Source: Clitopilus passeckerianus (lineage: Eukaryota > Basidiomycota > Agaricomycetes > Agaricales > Entolomataceae). From it: a stretch of DNA of 64,000 nt. Below are positions 1-12,208 of this stretch, one piece after another (the first letter of the stretch is position 1; each line of letters begins with the position of its first letter). The translations under genes and the position numbers were made by a program. Where the stretch lies: NCBI GenBank assembly GCA_944990035.1, contig CALYLX010000159.1, forward strand, positions 1 to 64,000. Reading direction: 5' to 3'. The notes under the pieces were generated by a model. The model did not search any database. It saw nothing but the letters and a program-made list of their open reading frames with translations, and had not been told where the DNA came from.

Positions 1-51
1 GGTTACGTATTGCTAAGGTTAATTGCGTCCTGTTACGAGAACTCATCAGCA

Positions 52-203
52 CCTAAACCCTAAACCCTAAACCCTAAACCCTAAACCCTAAACCCTAAAC
101 CCTAAACCCTAAACCCTAAACCCTAAACCCTAAACCCTAAACCCTAAACCCTAAACCCTAAACCCTAAACCCTAAACCCTAAACCCTAAACCCTAAACCC
201 TAA
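52..203. repeat. Telomere-type CCCTAAA tandem array
   Basis: About 22 uninterrupted copies of the heptamer CCCTAAA. The C-rich strand reads rightward, as at a left chromosome end, yet 51 bases of unrelated sequence lie outside it. The unit is 7 bases (TTTAGGG on the other strand) rather than the 6-base TTAGGG usual in basidiomycetes. It could be an interstitial telomeric repeat, a healed end, or an assembly join. Confidence 0.93.
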
Positions 204-215
204 GAAGACACAGCT

Positions 216-656
216 ATGGACGTCGATCAGCCCGAAATGCAAGATGACGCACCGTCTGCAACACCGGATGAACTCAAGTTTGACGATGACGTTCCACCCT
301 CCATCTCCAGTCTTCGCCGGTCCAGTCGGACTCCAGGCACCCCATCTCGCACCGCTTCCCAATCCAACGACACCCAAAGCCCACAGCCGATCAAAAGTCG
401 TAAACGCCGTTCTCAAGCGGTCACGTCTGCTTTCCAAGAGGAGGAGGAGGAGGACACGGGTGCGCTATTGGGATCGATACTGTGCGCTAAGCGACCTGTT
501 GGGATTGGGAGTCTTCAACCGGTGAGTAATAAAAGGAGGTCAGTGTCGAGAGAAGAGAGCGAGGCGCTTAGTGAAGGGAGCTCACAAGCATCATCAACTG
601 TGCCGGAGGTGAAGAAGTACTCCAGTTTGAAGAACCGGATGAAGCCTAGGAAGTAG
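216..656 (+). CDS. Small basic, disordered protein next to the telomeric array
   Basis: A single open frame of 146 residues starting 13 bases after the heptamer array. The protein is rich in Ser, Pro, Glu, Lys and Arg, has an acidic EEEEED run near residue 75 and basic clusters (KSRKRR near 60, NKRR near 105, a Lys/Arg-rich C-terminus) that look like nuclear localisation signals. No domain is recognised. The array ends in a sequence (AAGACACAG) that could act as a splice acceptor, so the true gene may have an upstream exon and the repeats may be intronic or 5' UTR. Existence is supported mainly by ORF length and composition. Confidence 0.45.
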   Translation: MDVDQPEMQDDAPSATPDELKFDDDVPPSISSLRRSSRTPGTPSRTASQSNDTQSPQPIKSRKRRSQAVTSAFQEEEEEDTGALLGSILCAKRPVGIGSLQPVSNKRRSVSREESEALSEGSSQASSTVPEVKKYSSLKNRMKPRK

Positions 657-3600
657 ATATCTTGTAGACGTTTGATCTTAATTCGCATTTGATTCGGAGG
701 CATCCAAAGAAACGGCGTGTTCTGAGAAGGCTGCGACAAAAACGGAGAGGGATCACTGCCACAGCGCCTCGTGATCCTATATGAAAGCCACGTTCCCGGT
801 CCTGAGGCGTCGAGGTGCCTGTCTTCTTGACCTGGTCGACTCCGAGGGTCAGACCAGTTCAGGAATTGTTCCTCGACGTGTTTGTAACGAGATATGTAAT
901 TGACTGGTTGGTTAGTTTACATGGCCGGGAAATCAATTTGTTGTTGAACTTACAGCTTCTGAGGTGGTTTTCACAGATGCAATATGAAATCTAATCTCTC
1001 GTACAGCCTCTAGCAATAAGTGCGTTGTCAGGAAGTTTCTTCTTCAGCGTGATAAGTCATATCGGCGGTTACAATCATGATTTTATCGCCGAGAGAACTT
1101 GGTGCACGTTCATTAATTATCCGAGATGGGTATTTTTATTATTTGCATAACATACGACAGAAATAATGGAATAAGGGAAGGGGTTACGCCAACCGTGTGT
1201 TCTCAGAGGGTTGTGCCCCATCTCGACAACTTCATCTTAGCGTGACAAGCCGCATACTGATGCGGCCCGGTGTGCGCCACGTTGATCTTCGTGAACGCGT
1301 CGTCAATGAGGGTTGGCGTCCATACTGGGCCTTGATGATGCCACGTTCTCATGTACTCGCTTCGTTTCTTGGTCTAATTAATTTAATTTCAATTTGAATG
1401 ATATTATACGACACATGAGAACCGTAACTAAGCGAGGCGAAGTGGTCAATGGGTGGGCTTAGGGATCCGCTCTCGAGGTGCTGGGTCCACTTCTGGGAGG
1501 ACCGGATCCAACTTTTCGAAGGTCTGGGGGTTTCTCAAAAATAAAATTGAAGTTACCGAGTCTCTGAAAGTAATAAATAACTCATGGAATTTGTATCAAC
1601 CAAGATTATCGTATTCTCTGCAAAGAGTTACCGACGTACACGACGACTAGGACGGTTATGAAGCCCATTCGGGATTTACCAGGCAGAGGTGACGAGTTGA
1701 CGGGTAGTGGTGCTTCGATAATTGTTGAACGTTGTAAGCCTGGCGTGGTATAGACGCCAAAGTCTATCGTAGAGGGCTGGCACTTGGGGGGCTGCGTCCG
1801 CTCTGAGCACTCCATAGCGCCGTAAGATTCATCTTGTTCGTGTTCGTGAAATGACTGGGGTAACGAGTGAGAAAAGTTAAAAGGAAGTGGTTTTCACGTA
1901 CCAACAGCATAGCTTACCTGACACACATGAGACCGTCGCAAACCCCCGACACTCCTCATTCTTTGGCTCTCCGTGCGTTCTATGTTGTTCCTGCCCATGA
2001 ATGTATGAGGCGAGACCAGTATGAAATGTGAGTCCACAATATCATCGTACATTTGAGCATGAGGTACTTACTTTTTTCGACCTGGCCAAGTCGTTCACGG
2101 TGTCCAAGCTGAACACACCCCACTTTTCCGGCTGTTCAGTTACTTCCAGGTAGATTTGCCGAACGCAAGTCCCAGAAAATTGAGGAAGATGGCTCGGTGC
2201 TCAACGCTAGAGTTGGCATTTCGTATCCGCCATCTTGAGCTACCTTGCCCATTCGGTGTCGTTTGGTTACCGGGAGTACGAGGAGCACGCGTTCTTTCGT
2301 TGGTACTAGCGTTTTTGAACGATTTCGGGGGAAAATTCGGATATGGCGAGCAAGATGAGGAGTGAGGCGAGAATGGGGGGATGAGAGGTTCCAATCCCAA
2401 GGTGATTCTGGTTATAGAGTCATCTTCGAGGAGAGCGAGAGGACATTGCACTAGTGCGAACGCGAAGACCAGCCATCCAACACCGCGAAAACGGGCGCGA
2501 ATTCGCAAGTGTCTGCAAGTAGATATGAGATCAAACAGCAGGTTTAGGTACGCACCGGGAAACAAATCCCGCTTTCCGAGCCTGATTGTCCCAACCTTCA
2601 AGGTAGACAAGTTCAGATCCGTTAGCTGCGAAACCCGATCAACATCCTCCGTGTTGGTTTAACTAGAGCAAACTGTAGCTTACCACGTTCTTGCAGCTAC
2701 TCAGGAACCTAACAGGGGGGTACAGTAGCCTAGGCGTCTCCTTCTACGAGCTCAGATCATTCTTAAGCCCCGATTTGCAGTGCGGCTTCAGGAGTGACGA
2801 TGATGGATCCAGAGACGAGATTCCAGGCGTAACTGGGTGGTCCAGGAAAGCATCTTGGTGTAGCGTGATCCTGAATTTGGGCAGATGAAAGCAGATGAAG
2901 GTCGTCATTCAACCTGGCGCCATCATCACGAGCTGCAATGAGCAGAAACATGAGGCGTTACATAAGCGCGCCATCAATCAAGTAGCCTGGCGATTCTCGC
3001 ATGTTCAAACGTTCCTCCCTTCCCTTTCACCTTTAAGTTCTACTCGATTACCCTCAGCAAGCGGCTTTAACAGTGTATCAAGTCATCTCAAGAAAATCTC
3101 AGCTTTTTCCTGTCAAAAACGTTTCTTGTACCCACACAACTCGGATGTTAACCAGTCAAGATGCGCCGCCCCCTGATGTGGGTGTCAGTTAACGCAGCAT
3201 TCGCTATTGGGCATTCGCTGCCTCCCAGTAACATACTACTCCTCTCAGCGAGTTGCCCCAATGTTCAACCTTCTGGACGCCTTCGTGACCTGTGCCCCTT
3301 TGATCAACACCCTTTCGGAGCTCGGGCCGAGCGCCATTCAAGGCGTTGTTCACGCGACCGATCCCACCATCGCGAAGATATATAGATCCAACTGCCACAA
3401 GCACTCTAGGTAGTCGCCCTCTCATAACGTCGTTGCCGCTCTTGCTTACCCTTGCCACCATCCCATCCAGATCCTCCTCGCGATGCTCTCCTGCGCTCGT
3501 CTCAACCGTCTGAACCATTGGTCCGTGTTCGGACTAGGGAAGGTGCTTAGCCCCGAAGTTGTCATGGTTGAGAATCGCCTTTTCGGTACGTCCAATCGAA

Positions 3601-4153
3601 TTTCTCCCAAGTCATCACACCTTCATCTCCAACGCAGGGAAGACACATCGTGGTGCTCCCCTATCTTCAAAACAGGCTTACGAGCGCGCCATCTGACCTC
3701 GACAATTTCACATCGACTTTGGAACCATCACATGTGCCGCCGCTCAAATCTACACATGGAATCGTTCCGCATTAGGGGGACGGAGGCGTTTTGGCGGGGT
3801 CGGCAAGTATCACGTTACTAGCTTGACATTGTTTGGGACGTACTTACCCTTTCTGACAGGGAACATCTGAATACGATCCACCTAAGGTTTGTACGATATC
3901 AACCACGTAACCATGCATACTGCAGCTTGCTCATTGATATCTTTACAGCAGTTACGCAGTATTACGGCACCGTCGGTAGCTATGTGCTGTGCAACACACT
4001 CATCGAAAGGGGAGAACTGCTCAAACGATCACCGCCATGCTCGAATCAACATTGATTAACCCCATCAAGTATCCGAAAGATGTCAACACCTTGAATTGAC
4101 AACCCGCCCAACTTCTCTCTCTAACTCCCATCTTCCACGTCTTCGTCGCCACC
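657..4153. other. No recognised gene (3.5 kb)
   Basis: Only short ORFs of 60-156 codons without recognisable domains. Between about 2140 and 2662 both strands are open, which gives antiparallel overlapping frames but no homology that I can name. Near 3261-3413 a short frame begins MFNLLDAFVTCAPLINTL; I could not extend it with convincing splice sites. It may contain a decayed gene. Confidence 0.4.
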
Positions 4154-4804
4154 ATGAAAAAAGTTCACTTCGCAGCAGTCAGCGCAACTTACATCCCACC
4201 CTCTGTCCAGTCCTCGCCTGCCACATCGTTGGCCTCAATCCCGACCTCGCCAGCGGTCGTCTACCCACGCTTACCAAATGAACTCGGCATAAGCCCTGTG
4301 CCCAGCCCACCGTACGAGGAGATGCACATCCACTTCCTCCTTGCTTTCTCGCCCTTCGGAACGCCTGCTTTGCAGTACGACGTGGCTTGGGAACCATTCT
4401 CCTCCCTTGGGGAGCAAATCACGTCGGATACCTTCAACGAACCCGCCACCGAGCCTCGGCTTGCACGGCTCACGATCGTCAATTCACACTTCCCCCGACC
4501 AATCGTCGTGACTCCGTCATCGCACCACCCTGGATACATTACGGTTGCAGACGTTTTCGCAGCAGTTTACGACCGCCTTCGGACATGCATCCTACCAGAA
4601 GACTACAAGGGTCTTCCCTCCATGGACGTCGTCAAGCAGGTCGACAGGGCATACTACAAGCGATGCCGGGAAAGTGGCGACCGCGAGGCCTACGAACGGG
4701 GCCAGGGTATCAGGATGGTGGATATGTTGATGGGCAAAAATCGCTTCTTGGGGCTGTCGGGCACATTCCATGGTTCGGACGTTTGGGAATTAAACGTCTC
4801 GTAA
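4154..4804 (+). CDS. DUF6699 domain protein (copy 1)
   Basis: An intronless frame of 216 residues. The C-terminal half matches the agaricomycete DUF6699 pattern as I know it: an N-P-A-T-E-P segment near residue 95, a Pro-Ile-Val-Val-Thr strand, then ITVADVF..VYDRLR (about 130-145), a charged helix, and the closing RMVDMLMG..RFLGL...W.L strand block (about 187-214). The first 90 residues are Pro/Ser-rich and probably disordered. Function of the family is unknown. The start is supported by similarity to copy 2 (Lys-x-Val-x-Phe just after Met). A second member lies 1.4 kb downstream on the same strand and a third at 52 kb. Confidence 0.8.
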   Translation: MKKVHFAAVSATYIPPSVQSSPATSLASIPTSPAVVYPRLPNELGISPVPSPPYEEMHIHFLLAFSPFGTPALQYDVAWEPFSSLGEQITSDTFNEPATEPRLARLTIVNSHFPRPIVVTPSSHHPGYITVADVFAAVYDRLRTCILPEDYKGLPSMDVVKQVDRAYYKRCRESGDREAYERGQGIRMVDMLMGKNRFLGLSGTFHGSDVWELNVS

Positions 4805-6208
4805 AACCGCGTCTACTCGGTGAGGTCATTATACCCGTTCCCTTCGCCACCTTACTTATCTAGCCTTTGCAGTGTATATTATTCCCCATCATCCACGTCA
4901 CCTCCACGTCCTCAAAAGTTACCTACTTATTCGTCAATTATGCTTAATCGCTTGCGGCTCCGACGGCCGCCATCTATTTTCTTCGCATTAGATTAGATTT
5001 CATATCTTGCCGACACCACATACGGGCTCCTCGTTGTATATCAGTAAAAAGAAACACAAAATGTATGTAATAATATGAAAAGTACCGAAGTATGAATGTA
5101 TACCCTTTCCAAGATGCTAAAATCGTGAACGAGTGCCCTCTTTCTCAGCTTCGACCAGACTCTTCCGTCTTCCGGGACATAGTTACTGCTTCGACATCCG
5201 TTGATCATACTTCCCTTGACGTGGAATGAGTGGCTTTGATGCGACTATACGAAGACATTGAGCCGTGTATTCACCGAGAACCACTCAGGATAGTGGAAAT
5301 CAAGTTCACGCACGTGGAGATCGCTTTCATTGGTTGACGAAGAGACTAACTAGGGAGTTGCCACCTACTCCTTTCTGTCTCGCACATGCTAGACCCCAGC
5401 CTCAAGGAGAATGGGCCCTTCCAGCTTAATTGATGCTGCTAATTGATTGACGCTCGGCCGACGGAAGGCTATGTAGGTATAGGTGATTTTCTCCCATCAA
5501 GCACAGCAACTTTGCCAAAATATACAGAAAGCTCTGAAATCGAATCTATACGCGTCATTTTCTTTCCCCATTGTGCAGTTCCCTCCCGCTTCGTCGGCTA
5601 TGTGCACGTTTTACATTCTCCAGCACTCGTTCTGCATTTTTCGCGCCCTTGGTTTCTTTTGCGACGGTTGAGCGGCGCCGGCAGAACCAGTGCAAGAAGC
5701 AGAGGTGGTCTCGGAAGCTACGCATCCCGAGGTCCAGATTTGCAGGGCAGTGGAAGGAAGCAGGCCATAGATTAGATTACAGGCACTTTTTGCCTTTTCC
5801 GCTTTCCGAAGTCTCACTTTTAAGCCCAGATCTGCTCCAGGGAGAGCAAATCCTTCCATCTACACTTCGACAGAACCCCTTGCAGCCATATTATCTACAG
5901 CAATATCAGTGGCCCTTCTTAGCGGAAGATCACTTTCGTGGAAAACTATCGGACTGTGGAGACTAGCCAATCAGAGCGGTAAACCAAGTTCTATCTCTGC
6001 GCCACGGTTACCCCAGTTGGCAGGGGCCCGAGTCTTGTGTTTTCTGGCATTTGGCGTAAGGGGCTGAGGCGATACGACCAGTCATGCTTCACCCCCTCAT
6101 TCGGTAGTTCATGAATGGTTGAAACGGGTATTTAAGCGTAGTGTTCCTCCGTCTCTTCATCTCCAAGCCTCCTTGAATATTATCCCCCATCGCATATCTC
6201 TCCTTGCA
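4805..6208. other. Intergenic, no recognised gene
   Basis: Several short overlapping ORFs between 5443 and 5966, open in more than one frame, with no recognisable protein features. A TATA-like TATTTAAG for the next gene lies at 6129-6136. Confidence 0.5.
6129..6136 (+). promoter_or_regulatory. TATA-like box of DUF6699 copy 2
   Basis: TATTTAAG, 73 bases before the chosen ATG at 6209. Position and sequence fit a fungal TATA element. No other element was identified. Confidence 0.4.
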
Positions 6209-6904
6209 ATGCCCGGGCACATCAAGCAAGTTCGTTTCTCGTCTATGGTTGACGTCCATAGCACGCCTCCAGCGCTCACCACCTCATCCTGGTCCCCAGC
6301 GTCATCGGGAGGATTATTGACCCCTCCATCAGGCTTTGCTGGACTTCCGGGCCCATCACCTTACTATGTCACTCCTTCCCAGAAGGGCTCGCACTCGACG
6401 TCCAATCACTACGCGCCTTCTACGCGCCTCCACTCCGCTCTGAGGGCGTCATCCTCCCCTCTGCTTCGCGTCGATCTACGCGACTCTCCTTCCCATATCA
6501 CGTCATACGCTCACAACATGTCTTCTCGGGCTCTTAGCGAGCCCGCTACCGAGCCTCCGACTCCCAGAATGAACATTGTTTGCCCTCATTTGCCCTGGGT
6601 CGTCTCCGTCCGGGCCCATGAACGGCCCTACGTCACTGTACGGGATGTTTTCGAGGAGATCTATCACACTTTGCGCAAGAATTGCTCGTCCTCCGACTAC
6701 TATTCCCTCCCAACGGAGAAGGATAGACGTCGCGCTACCATTGCTTATGAGGAGCGATACAGGCGAATTCGCAACTCTAGGGAATACGAGGACGAGAAGC
6801 GCAGAGGCCTGCGCCGAGTGGACTTTCTCATGGGACATTTCATGTTCAAGGGGCTCCACGCATCCTCTCAGGATCGGGAGACATGGGTTCTTACGGTGGG
6901 ATAG
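6209..6904 (+). CDS. DUF6699 domain protein (copy 2)
   Basis: An intronless frame of 231 residues. The open frame extends upstream to 6119, but the Met at 6209 is preferred because it aligns the opening His-Ile-Lys-Gln-Val-Arg-Phe with copy 1 and follows a TATA-like box. The N-terminal 110 residues are Ser/Pro/Thr-rich. The conserved part has SEPATEPPTPRMNI (about 113-126), PWVVSV, YVTVRDVFEEIYHTLR (about 145-160), a very basic helix, and RRVDFLMGHFMFKGL...TWVLTV at the end. Domain order and spacing match copy 1, so the two are tandem paralogues. Function unknown. Confidence 0.8.
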   Translation: MPGHIKQVRFSSMVDVHSTPPALTTSSWSPASSGGLLTPPSGFAGLPGPSPYYVTPSQKGSHSTSNHYAPSTRLHSALRASSSPLLRVDLRDSPSHITSYAHNMSSRALSEPATEPPTPRMNIVCPHLPWVVSVRAHERPYVTVRDVFEEIYHTLRKNCSSSDYYSLPTEKDRRRATIAYEERYRRIRNSREYEDEKRRGLRRVDFLMGHFMFKGLHASSQDRETWVLTVG

Positions 6905-7549
6905 ACCGAGAGTTTTCTCTCGATTATGAATTTTGGCATCCGGATATGCTTATAACGATACGCTCCGTCGTATCGTATCTCAGTTATTAATATCTATTCT
7001 CCAGCAACCTATACCCACCATCATGTAGCTTATTGCATTCGTTTATGAAGTTACGATAGTCTCCAACGAGTTAAATGTAGTCATCCCTAGTTATACTTAC
7101 TTTCGGTTTATTCTGTACTAGTCACGGTTCGGTAATGTAATGAATGACGTGCTTAACTTTTAATATTGGGGTGCGCACGTTCTGACTGGCCGTACGGATC
7201 GGAAGTTAGGTGCTTTGCCTCCACTTTGATGTTCATATACGGATCAGGCGGCCTGCTCGAGAACTCTGCGGCCTGGCACGAGAACGTCTTCATAATCAAT
7301 GGTTTGACGCTCATTCACACCAATCCTGATGAAATGAACTGACTTCGTACACGGGTGTTATTTACCCCAAAGTAGAATGTCATCGCCAGGTAGCTGGACC
7401 CTTACTTCCTGTGCGGTGTGGTTGGCCCAGAAACGGTGACGCCAATGGAAGCTGAATCAGCCACGTTTGTTTTCCTCGCCCTTGATGGAGTGCAACTACT
7501 TCTGGCTCAATAATGGATCCTGTCATCGCCAAACTTCTTGACCTTTTCC
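6905..7549. other. Intergenic, no recognised gene
   Basis: AT-richer spacer between the DUF6699 pair and the metacaspase array. No ORF with protein-like features was seen. Confidence 0.5.
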
Positions 7550-9534
7550 ATGGCAGGTGGTGTTAGTGAGAAATACCCACCCCGACGTGAACCTTGGAAA
7601 AAGGCTCTACTCATTGGCATCCGCTATCCTCTGGATGATCTCGCCTATGTCAGTAGGCTGAATGGCTCGCATAACGACGTGGTAGCTATGCGTGAAGTCC
7701 TGATTGGTACGATTTTGAGATCGACCGAGAACTGCTCCTGATATGTTCCAGATCTTTATTCATATCGGCCTGAGTTAATTAAATGCCTCATCGATGACGA
7801 CGAAGACGACAAGATGCAACCGACTCGCGCGAACATTGTAAGCGCGTCCATTCCTCCAAAACCGTGTGGAGTTCGACTAACTCACTGCACAGCTGTCCTC
7901 CATAAGGGACATGGTCCGTGGTGCCCTACCTGGTGATCATTTCTTCTTCCATTGTTCGTCCTCCTAAGCCTTGATTACTTCCGACGGGTTCTGATGATAA
8001 TGTAGACTCGGGTCACGGAGTCCAAGTCCTAAATAGAACCAATACCGAAGAAGATGGTTACGATGAATGTATGTTCGTTTCCCCTCCTTGCCTGTACCGA
8101 TATCTGATTGTTTTCCTATAGGTATTATCCCTTGTGGAAGTGGCGGGGAAAGACAATATATCCAGGATAATGTTAGTTGCCTAGCTTGCCTACGTCCACT
8201 TCTTGGTACGGTTGCTGATACTTTTGGATAGGAACTACGATACTGCCTCGTTGACCCTCTACCCATCGGATCGCAACTGACGGTACGTGATCCTATATCC
8301 TCTTGGTGCACCATTATCGACTTGACCTTTAAGGCAATATTCGACTCGTGCCACTCTGCGTCTTTGTTAGGTACGTGAATTTGCCCTCCATCTGAGTTCT
8401 AAGAGCTAACCAAATGCTTTCTCCAAAAGATCTGAAGCATTATCGGTGTAACCGAGTCTACGTACCTTGGGTGTCGAAAGGAGCACGACGGACCCTGTCT
8501 ATGTGGTCGAATGTTGGTGCGTCCCCCCTGAAGCTTTCTCTGAACGCGACTGACTCTTCGGTCTGCCTCATCAAGTTCGCCAGCAGGAGATTTGGACCGA
8601 ACAACCTCCACCTCCAGTTTCTGCTCCTGGGAACTCAGGCAAGTGGAAAATTCACTCGTTCCTATATTTTGTTGACTTAGGGACAGGCACGGCGTTTTGC
8701 CTACCGCCGATGAGCGATAGAATAACTTTATCTCGAAGAAGATCGATACGTTCCATCCCTGAGCAACGTCCACAGACAAGGGGATGGTCCCTTACCTCAG
8801 TACCCGACTCGGTCATTGATTCAAGCGAAAGTACCTGGTACGGCGATGAGCAACTTCATATAAGTCGCAGAGCATCTCCAGAACCAATTTGGCCATGTGA
8901 TGGGTGGTGTAAGCCGGAGTCAGAGCAGGAGGCCCACGTCGTGAGTTTTTCTATCTGTGAGGCTTGTAAGGCTTTTGCTTATAAGTCGTAGATCTCCATT
9001 TCAGCAGCCAAGGACTACCAACTCTCTTGGGAAGATCCCACGGGCTCTTCGTTGACTATGGTAGGTGAACTCGTTATTGCAAATATCCTTCGTTGACCAC
9101 TTTGACAGGCGCTCGTTCAATCCCTTCGTGAGCATCGCCTTTTCCCAAGTTGACGTACGATGTTCATCTCACAATATGACCATAGGACTTGATCCTCATC
9201 CTCGGATCTGTGATTTGCTTCGGGATATTAGGTTGGGTAGTTTTAACGTCGCCATATCACATATGCTGACACCATGCAGCCATTCTCTCCATAGATTCTA
9301 TCTTACTTTGCATCCAGAATCCCGCGAATTTCGCCTACATATCCAGGAGATCAACAAGCGACGCCTCCAGCTTGGGTACCCTCTATTTGAGCTCGACCCT
9401 CCACCCGAGATGACGAATTTCCAGACCCCACAGGTAGTTCTCTTCTGTTCATTAAAGTGGGATGCTTGCTAATGGACGCTGCATAGGTGTCGGCGCATGT
9501 ACCATTGGTAACGTTCCGACTTCACCTGCAATAG
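7550..9534 (+). CDS. Metacaspase-like peptidase C14, copy A
   Basis: A multi-exon gene whose frames I joined by eye. Exon 1 encodes KKALLIGIRY...NGSHNDVVAMREVLI, the first strand and helix of a caspase fold. Later exons give FFFHYSGHGVQV with the catalytic His, DECIIPC, ELRYCLVDPLPIG, and AIFDSCHSASLL with the catalytic Cys, followed by a linker and the C-terminal half (AAKDYQLSWED, ALVQSLR, FYLTLHPESREFR, PPEMTNFQ). Known family role: Ca-dependent Arg/Lys-specific Cys proteases in stress and cell death. No Pro/Gln-rich prodomain is visible, so it resembles a short type I form. One intron appears to use a GC donor (about 8640). Every join keeps frame, so the gene looks intact. First of three tandem copies. 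Confidence 0.85.
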
Positions 9535-10139
9535 ACCTCCGAGACTGATCGTCCGAGGTAGCCACGCAATACAATCTTTTCTCCATGAATGTAGTGGTAC
9601 CAGTTCTAACTGAAATTATTCCCCTTAATTTAATCTGCGTCATATGTTTGTTTGCGATTATGTATTGGCGTCTAGTTGAGGCACTGGTTACCCAGCGCCT
9701 ACGGTAACTGGTGTTTCGGCCTTTTGCGATCCTGGGTTCGAGGTCCCTTGAAAGGCAATGAAAGCCGTGTAACCCCACAATGCAGGAGATCGCGGCTGCA
9801 GTAGAGTATACGTCCTTCGTAGTCGGAATAAGCATGGTTCCCGGACGCAACGGTAATGAAAAAAAGCATTTCACGAGAGTATGCACCAGCCTTTGACAGT
9901 GGATGAAAGGCTTCCTCACGGGGAATTCTTACCTCCAGTAAGCCGACGTGATCTATGCTGTGTAGATCTGGTGTTGCCTTCTGATGAAACGTTGCAAGTG
10001 GGGTAAGCGACATGAACGGCTGCTGAATAAGCCTCATTTATACCCTCTTCGATACGGCCAGCATGCTCCCTTCTTCACTGTTCTCATTGGCGAAGCAGGC
10101 TTCCCATAATACCATATTCTGTTTCCCTTTCCGTCTCGC
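9535..10139. other. Spacer between metacaspase copies A and B
   Basis: About 600 bases. Two minus-strand ORFs cross it but show no protein-like features. A GGTTCGAG string near 9728 was examined as a tRNA T-arm and does not pair. Confidence 0.5.
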
Positions 10140-12208
10140 ATGAGCTTTTCCAGGAAGATACCAACCAGAGAAGCTGAGTGGATCGGACCTCCCAAACGCA
10201 AGCCCTGGAAAAAGGCATTACTTGTTGGGATCCAATACGAGCAAGAGGACGGGGATGCAGACGATGAATGCGTTAATGCACTTCGTGGGCCACATCACGA
10301 CGTCGCTGCGATGCGGGACCTTCTAATTGGTGGGGTGACATGGCTTCTAAGAGTATTCGTTATTCTAACTGAGGAATCGTGCAGATACTTATTCTTACAA
10401 GCCGGAAAACGTCGTCGTCCTCCTGGACGTAGAGCAACCTGGTCAAGTCCAGCCAACAAGAAACAATATGGTCTGTATCCAGCTCGCCTTCTGTTAATAC
10501 ACGACCTCATGTTATCTGGCTAGTTGAATGCAATCAAGGAACTCGTTCAAGATGCCCAACCCGAAGACAGGTTTTTCTTTCATTGTACGAAGACCATTTC
10601 TAATTTCGTCTGACTAGCATTCTAATGCGCGTACTGTCTCTGTTATAGATGCTGGGCATACCGTCCAGGTTCCCAATAGACACTTCAGCGAGGAAGACGG
10701 TCTGGACGAATGTGGGTACCAACACCGACATTTTGGTCGAGTACTCACATCCCATAGGCATCGTACCCTGCGATGGAGAGCAACACCTCATTAAAGACAA
10801 TGTATGTGGCCCTCAGCTTCCTTCGTAACGTCGTTTGACCCCAGCTTAGGAGCTACGCCAGCATTTGGTGGACCCCCTACCTGTGGGCTGTAACCTAGTG
10901 GTAGGTCTGCAGCCTTCTTCTTAGCGGGATTTCCACTGACTAAACGGCAAGGCCGTGTTTGATTCATGCCATTCTGCCTCCCTATTAGGTATGTATTTGA
11001 CACCTCTGCACACTCACGCCGGCTAACTCCCTATTTATCATGCACAGACCTAGAACATTTTCGTTGCAACCGAGTGTACGTACCTTGGATATCCAAGGGG
11101 AGACGACGTTCTGACACGAAATGGAACAACGTCCGTGAGTTCACAGCTACTTGACGTTTGGCCCGGCCCATCGTTAAAATGCTATGCAGTACGCCGCCGA
11201 GCAGCGTGGCCTGACGTACCTCGCACCCAGAGCGCTCTCGAAGGAAGTCTCGGTAAGGTTTCTCCATATCCTGAATTACTCACTATGCTGACGACTTACA
11301 GTAGTGACGAGGCACATTTATCAGAACAAGCGCATGAGCGAACAGGCGGTTCGATCAAGGCAGACATCCATTGGCCAACTTTTGGTGTCGGCCGACAGTG
11401 TCAAGAGGATGACAATTGAGACCGAGACACGGAACATACATTCCGACCAGGAGTCATGGTTCGGTACAGAGACGTCTCCAATTGCGCGCACGCTGTCACC
11501 GGAAGGGTTGTGGCCGTGCACCGGATGGTGTCCACCCGCCAGCGCACGGAGCGCTAATGTTGTAAGTATAGTACTCGACTACAGAGATAAACCCTTCTGA
11601 ATCCAATTTTCTAGATGGCTCTCGCCGCATCCAAGGACTACCAATTATCATGGGAGGATCGTGATGGTGGTTCCATGACCAAGGTACGATATTCCTTTCC
11701 TCCCCGCCAGCTTTGTTCTCATGTTTTCGTAGGCTCTCATCAAGACCCTAAGTTCGTGCATCGCTCTCTGTTAAGATCGCCGGTCGTGCTTACGAAGTTA
11801 ACAGAAGGTAACCCGCATCCTACCATGAAAGATCTCATGACAAGCATAAGGTTCGATTCGAGCCTTCTCATTCTCCGGAGAAGCTCTGAACCTACCTTAG
11901 CCACGAACTGCACAAGTTCTATCTCATGCTCCATCCAGCCTCCCGCGAATACCGTAGAGACGTCCGGCGCGTCAATAGGAAACGGATTGAAAGAGGGCGC
12001 GAACCCTTTACGCTAGAAAACCCTCCGGAGATGGACAACTTTCAGGATCCTGAGGTATTTTTGTTCCTCTTTTTCCCCTCTTCCAGCCCGCTCACCACTA
12101 CATTTCCAGCTATCTAGTGCCGTACGTTTAGTGAGTAATTTGTCTTCTGGATTGTCGTCGGAATCTAACCACAATCTTCAGCCACCAGGTACGGTGTGGG
12201 ATCCTTAA
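10140..12208 (+). CDS. Metacaspase-like peptidase C14, copy B
   Basis: A multi-exon gene closely parallel to copy A, exon by exon. Exon 1 has KKALLVGIQY and ALRGPHHDVAAMRDLLI. The catalytic His exon reads FFFHYAGHTVQV, so the residue after His is Thr where metacaspases normally have Gly. DECIVPC and AVFDSCHSASLLDLEHFRCNR follow, with the catalytic Cys. The C-terminal part includes SWFGTETSPIARTLSPEGLW, AASKDYQLSWED, ALIKTLKGNPHPT, FYLMLHPASREYRR and PPEMDNFQDPE. The last exon ends PPGTVWDP. The same introns in the same phases as copy A indicate tandem duplication. Both dyad residues are present. Substrate and trigger cannot be told from sequence. Confidence 0.85.

Noticed and set aside
2140..2662. 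Antiparallel long ORFs on both strands
   Set aside because: Neither has recognisable domain content, a clear start context or splice support; treated as chance.
9695..9770. GGTTCGAG string as a tRNA T-arm
   Set aside because: Flanking bases do not form a T-stem and no acceptor or anticodon arm can be folded.
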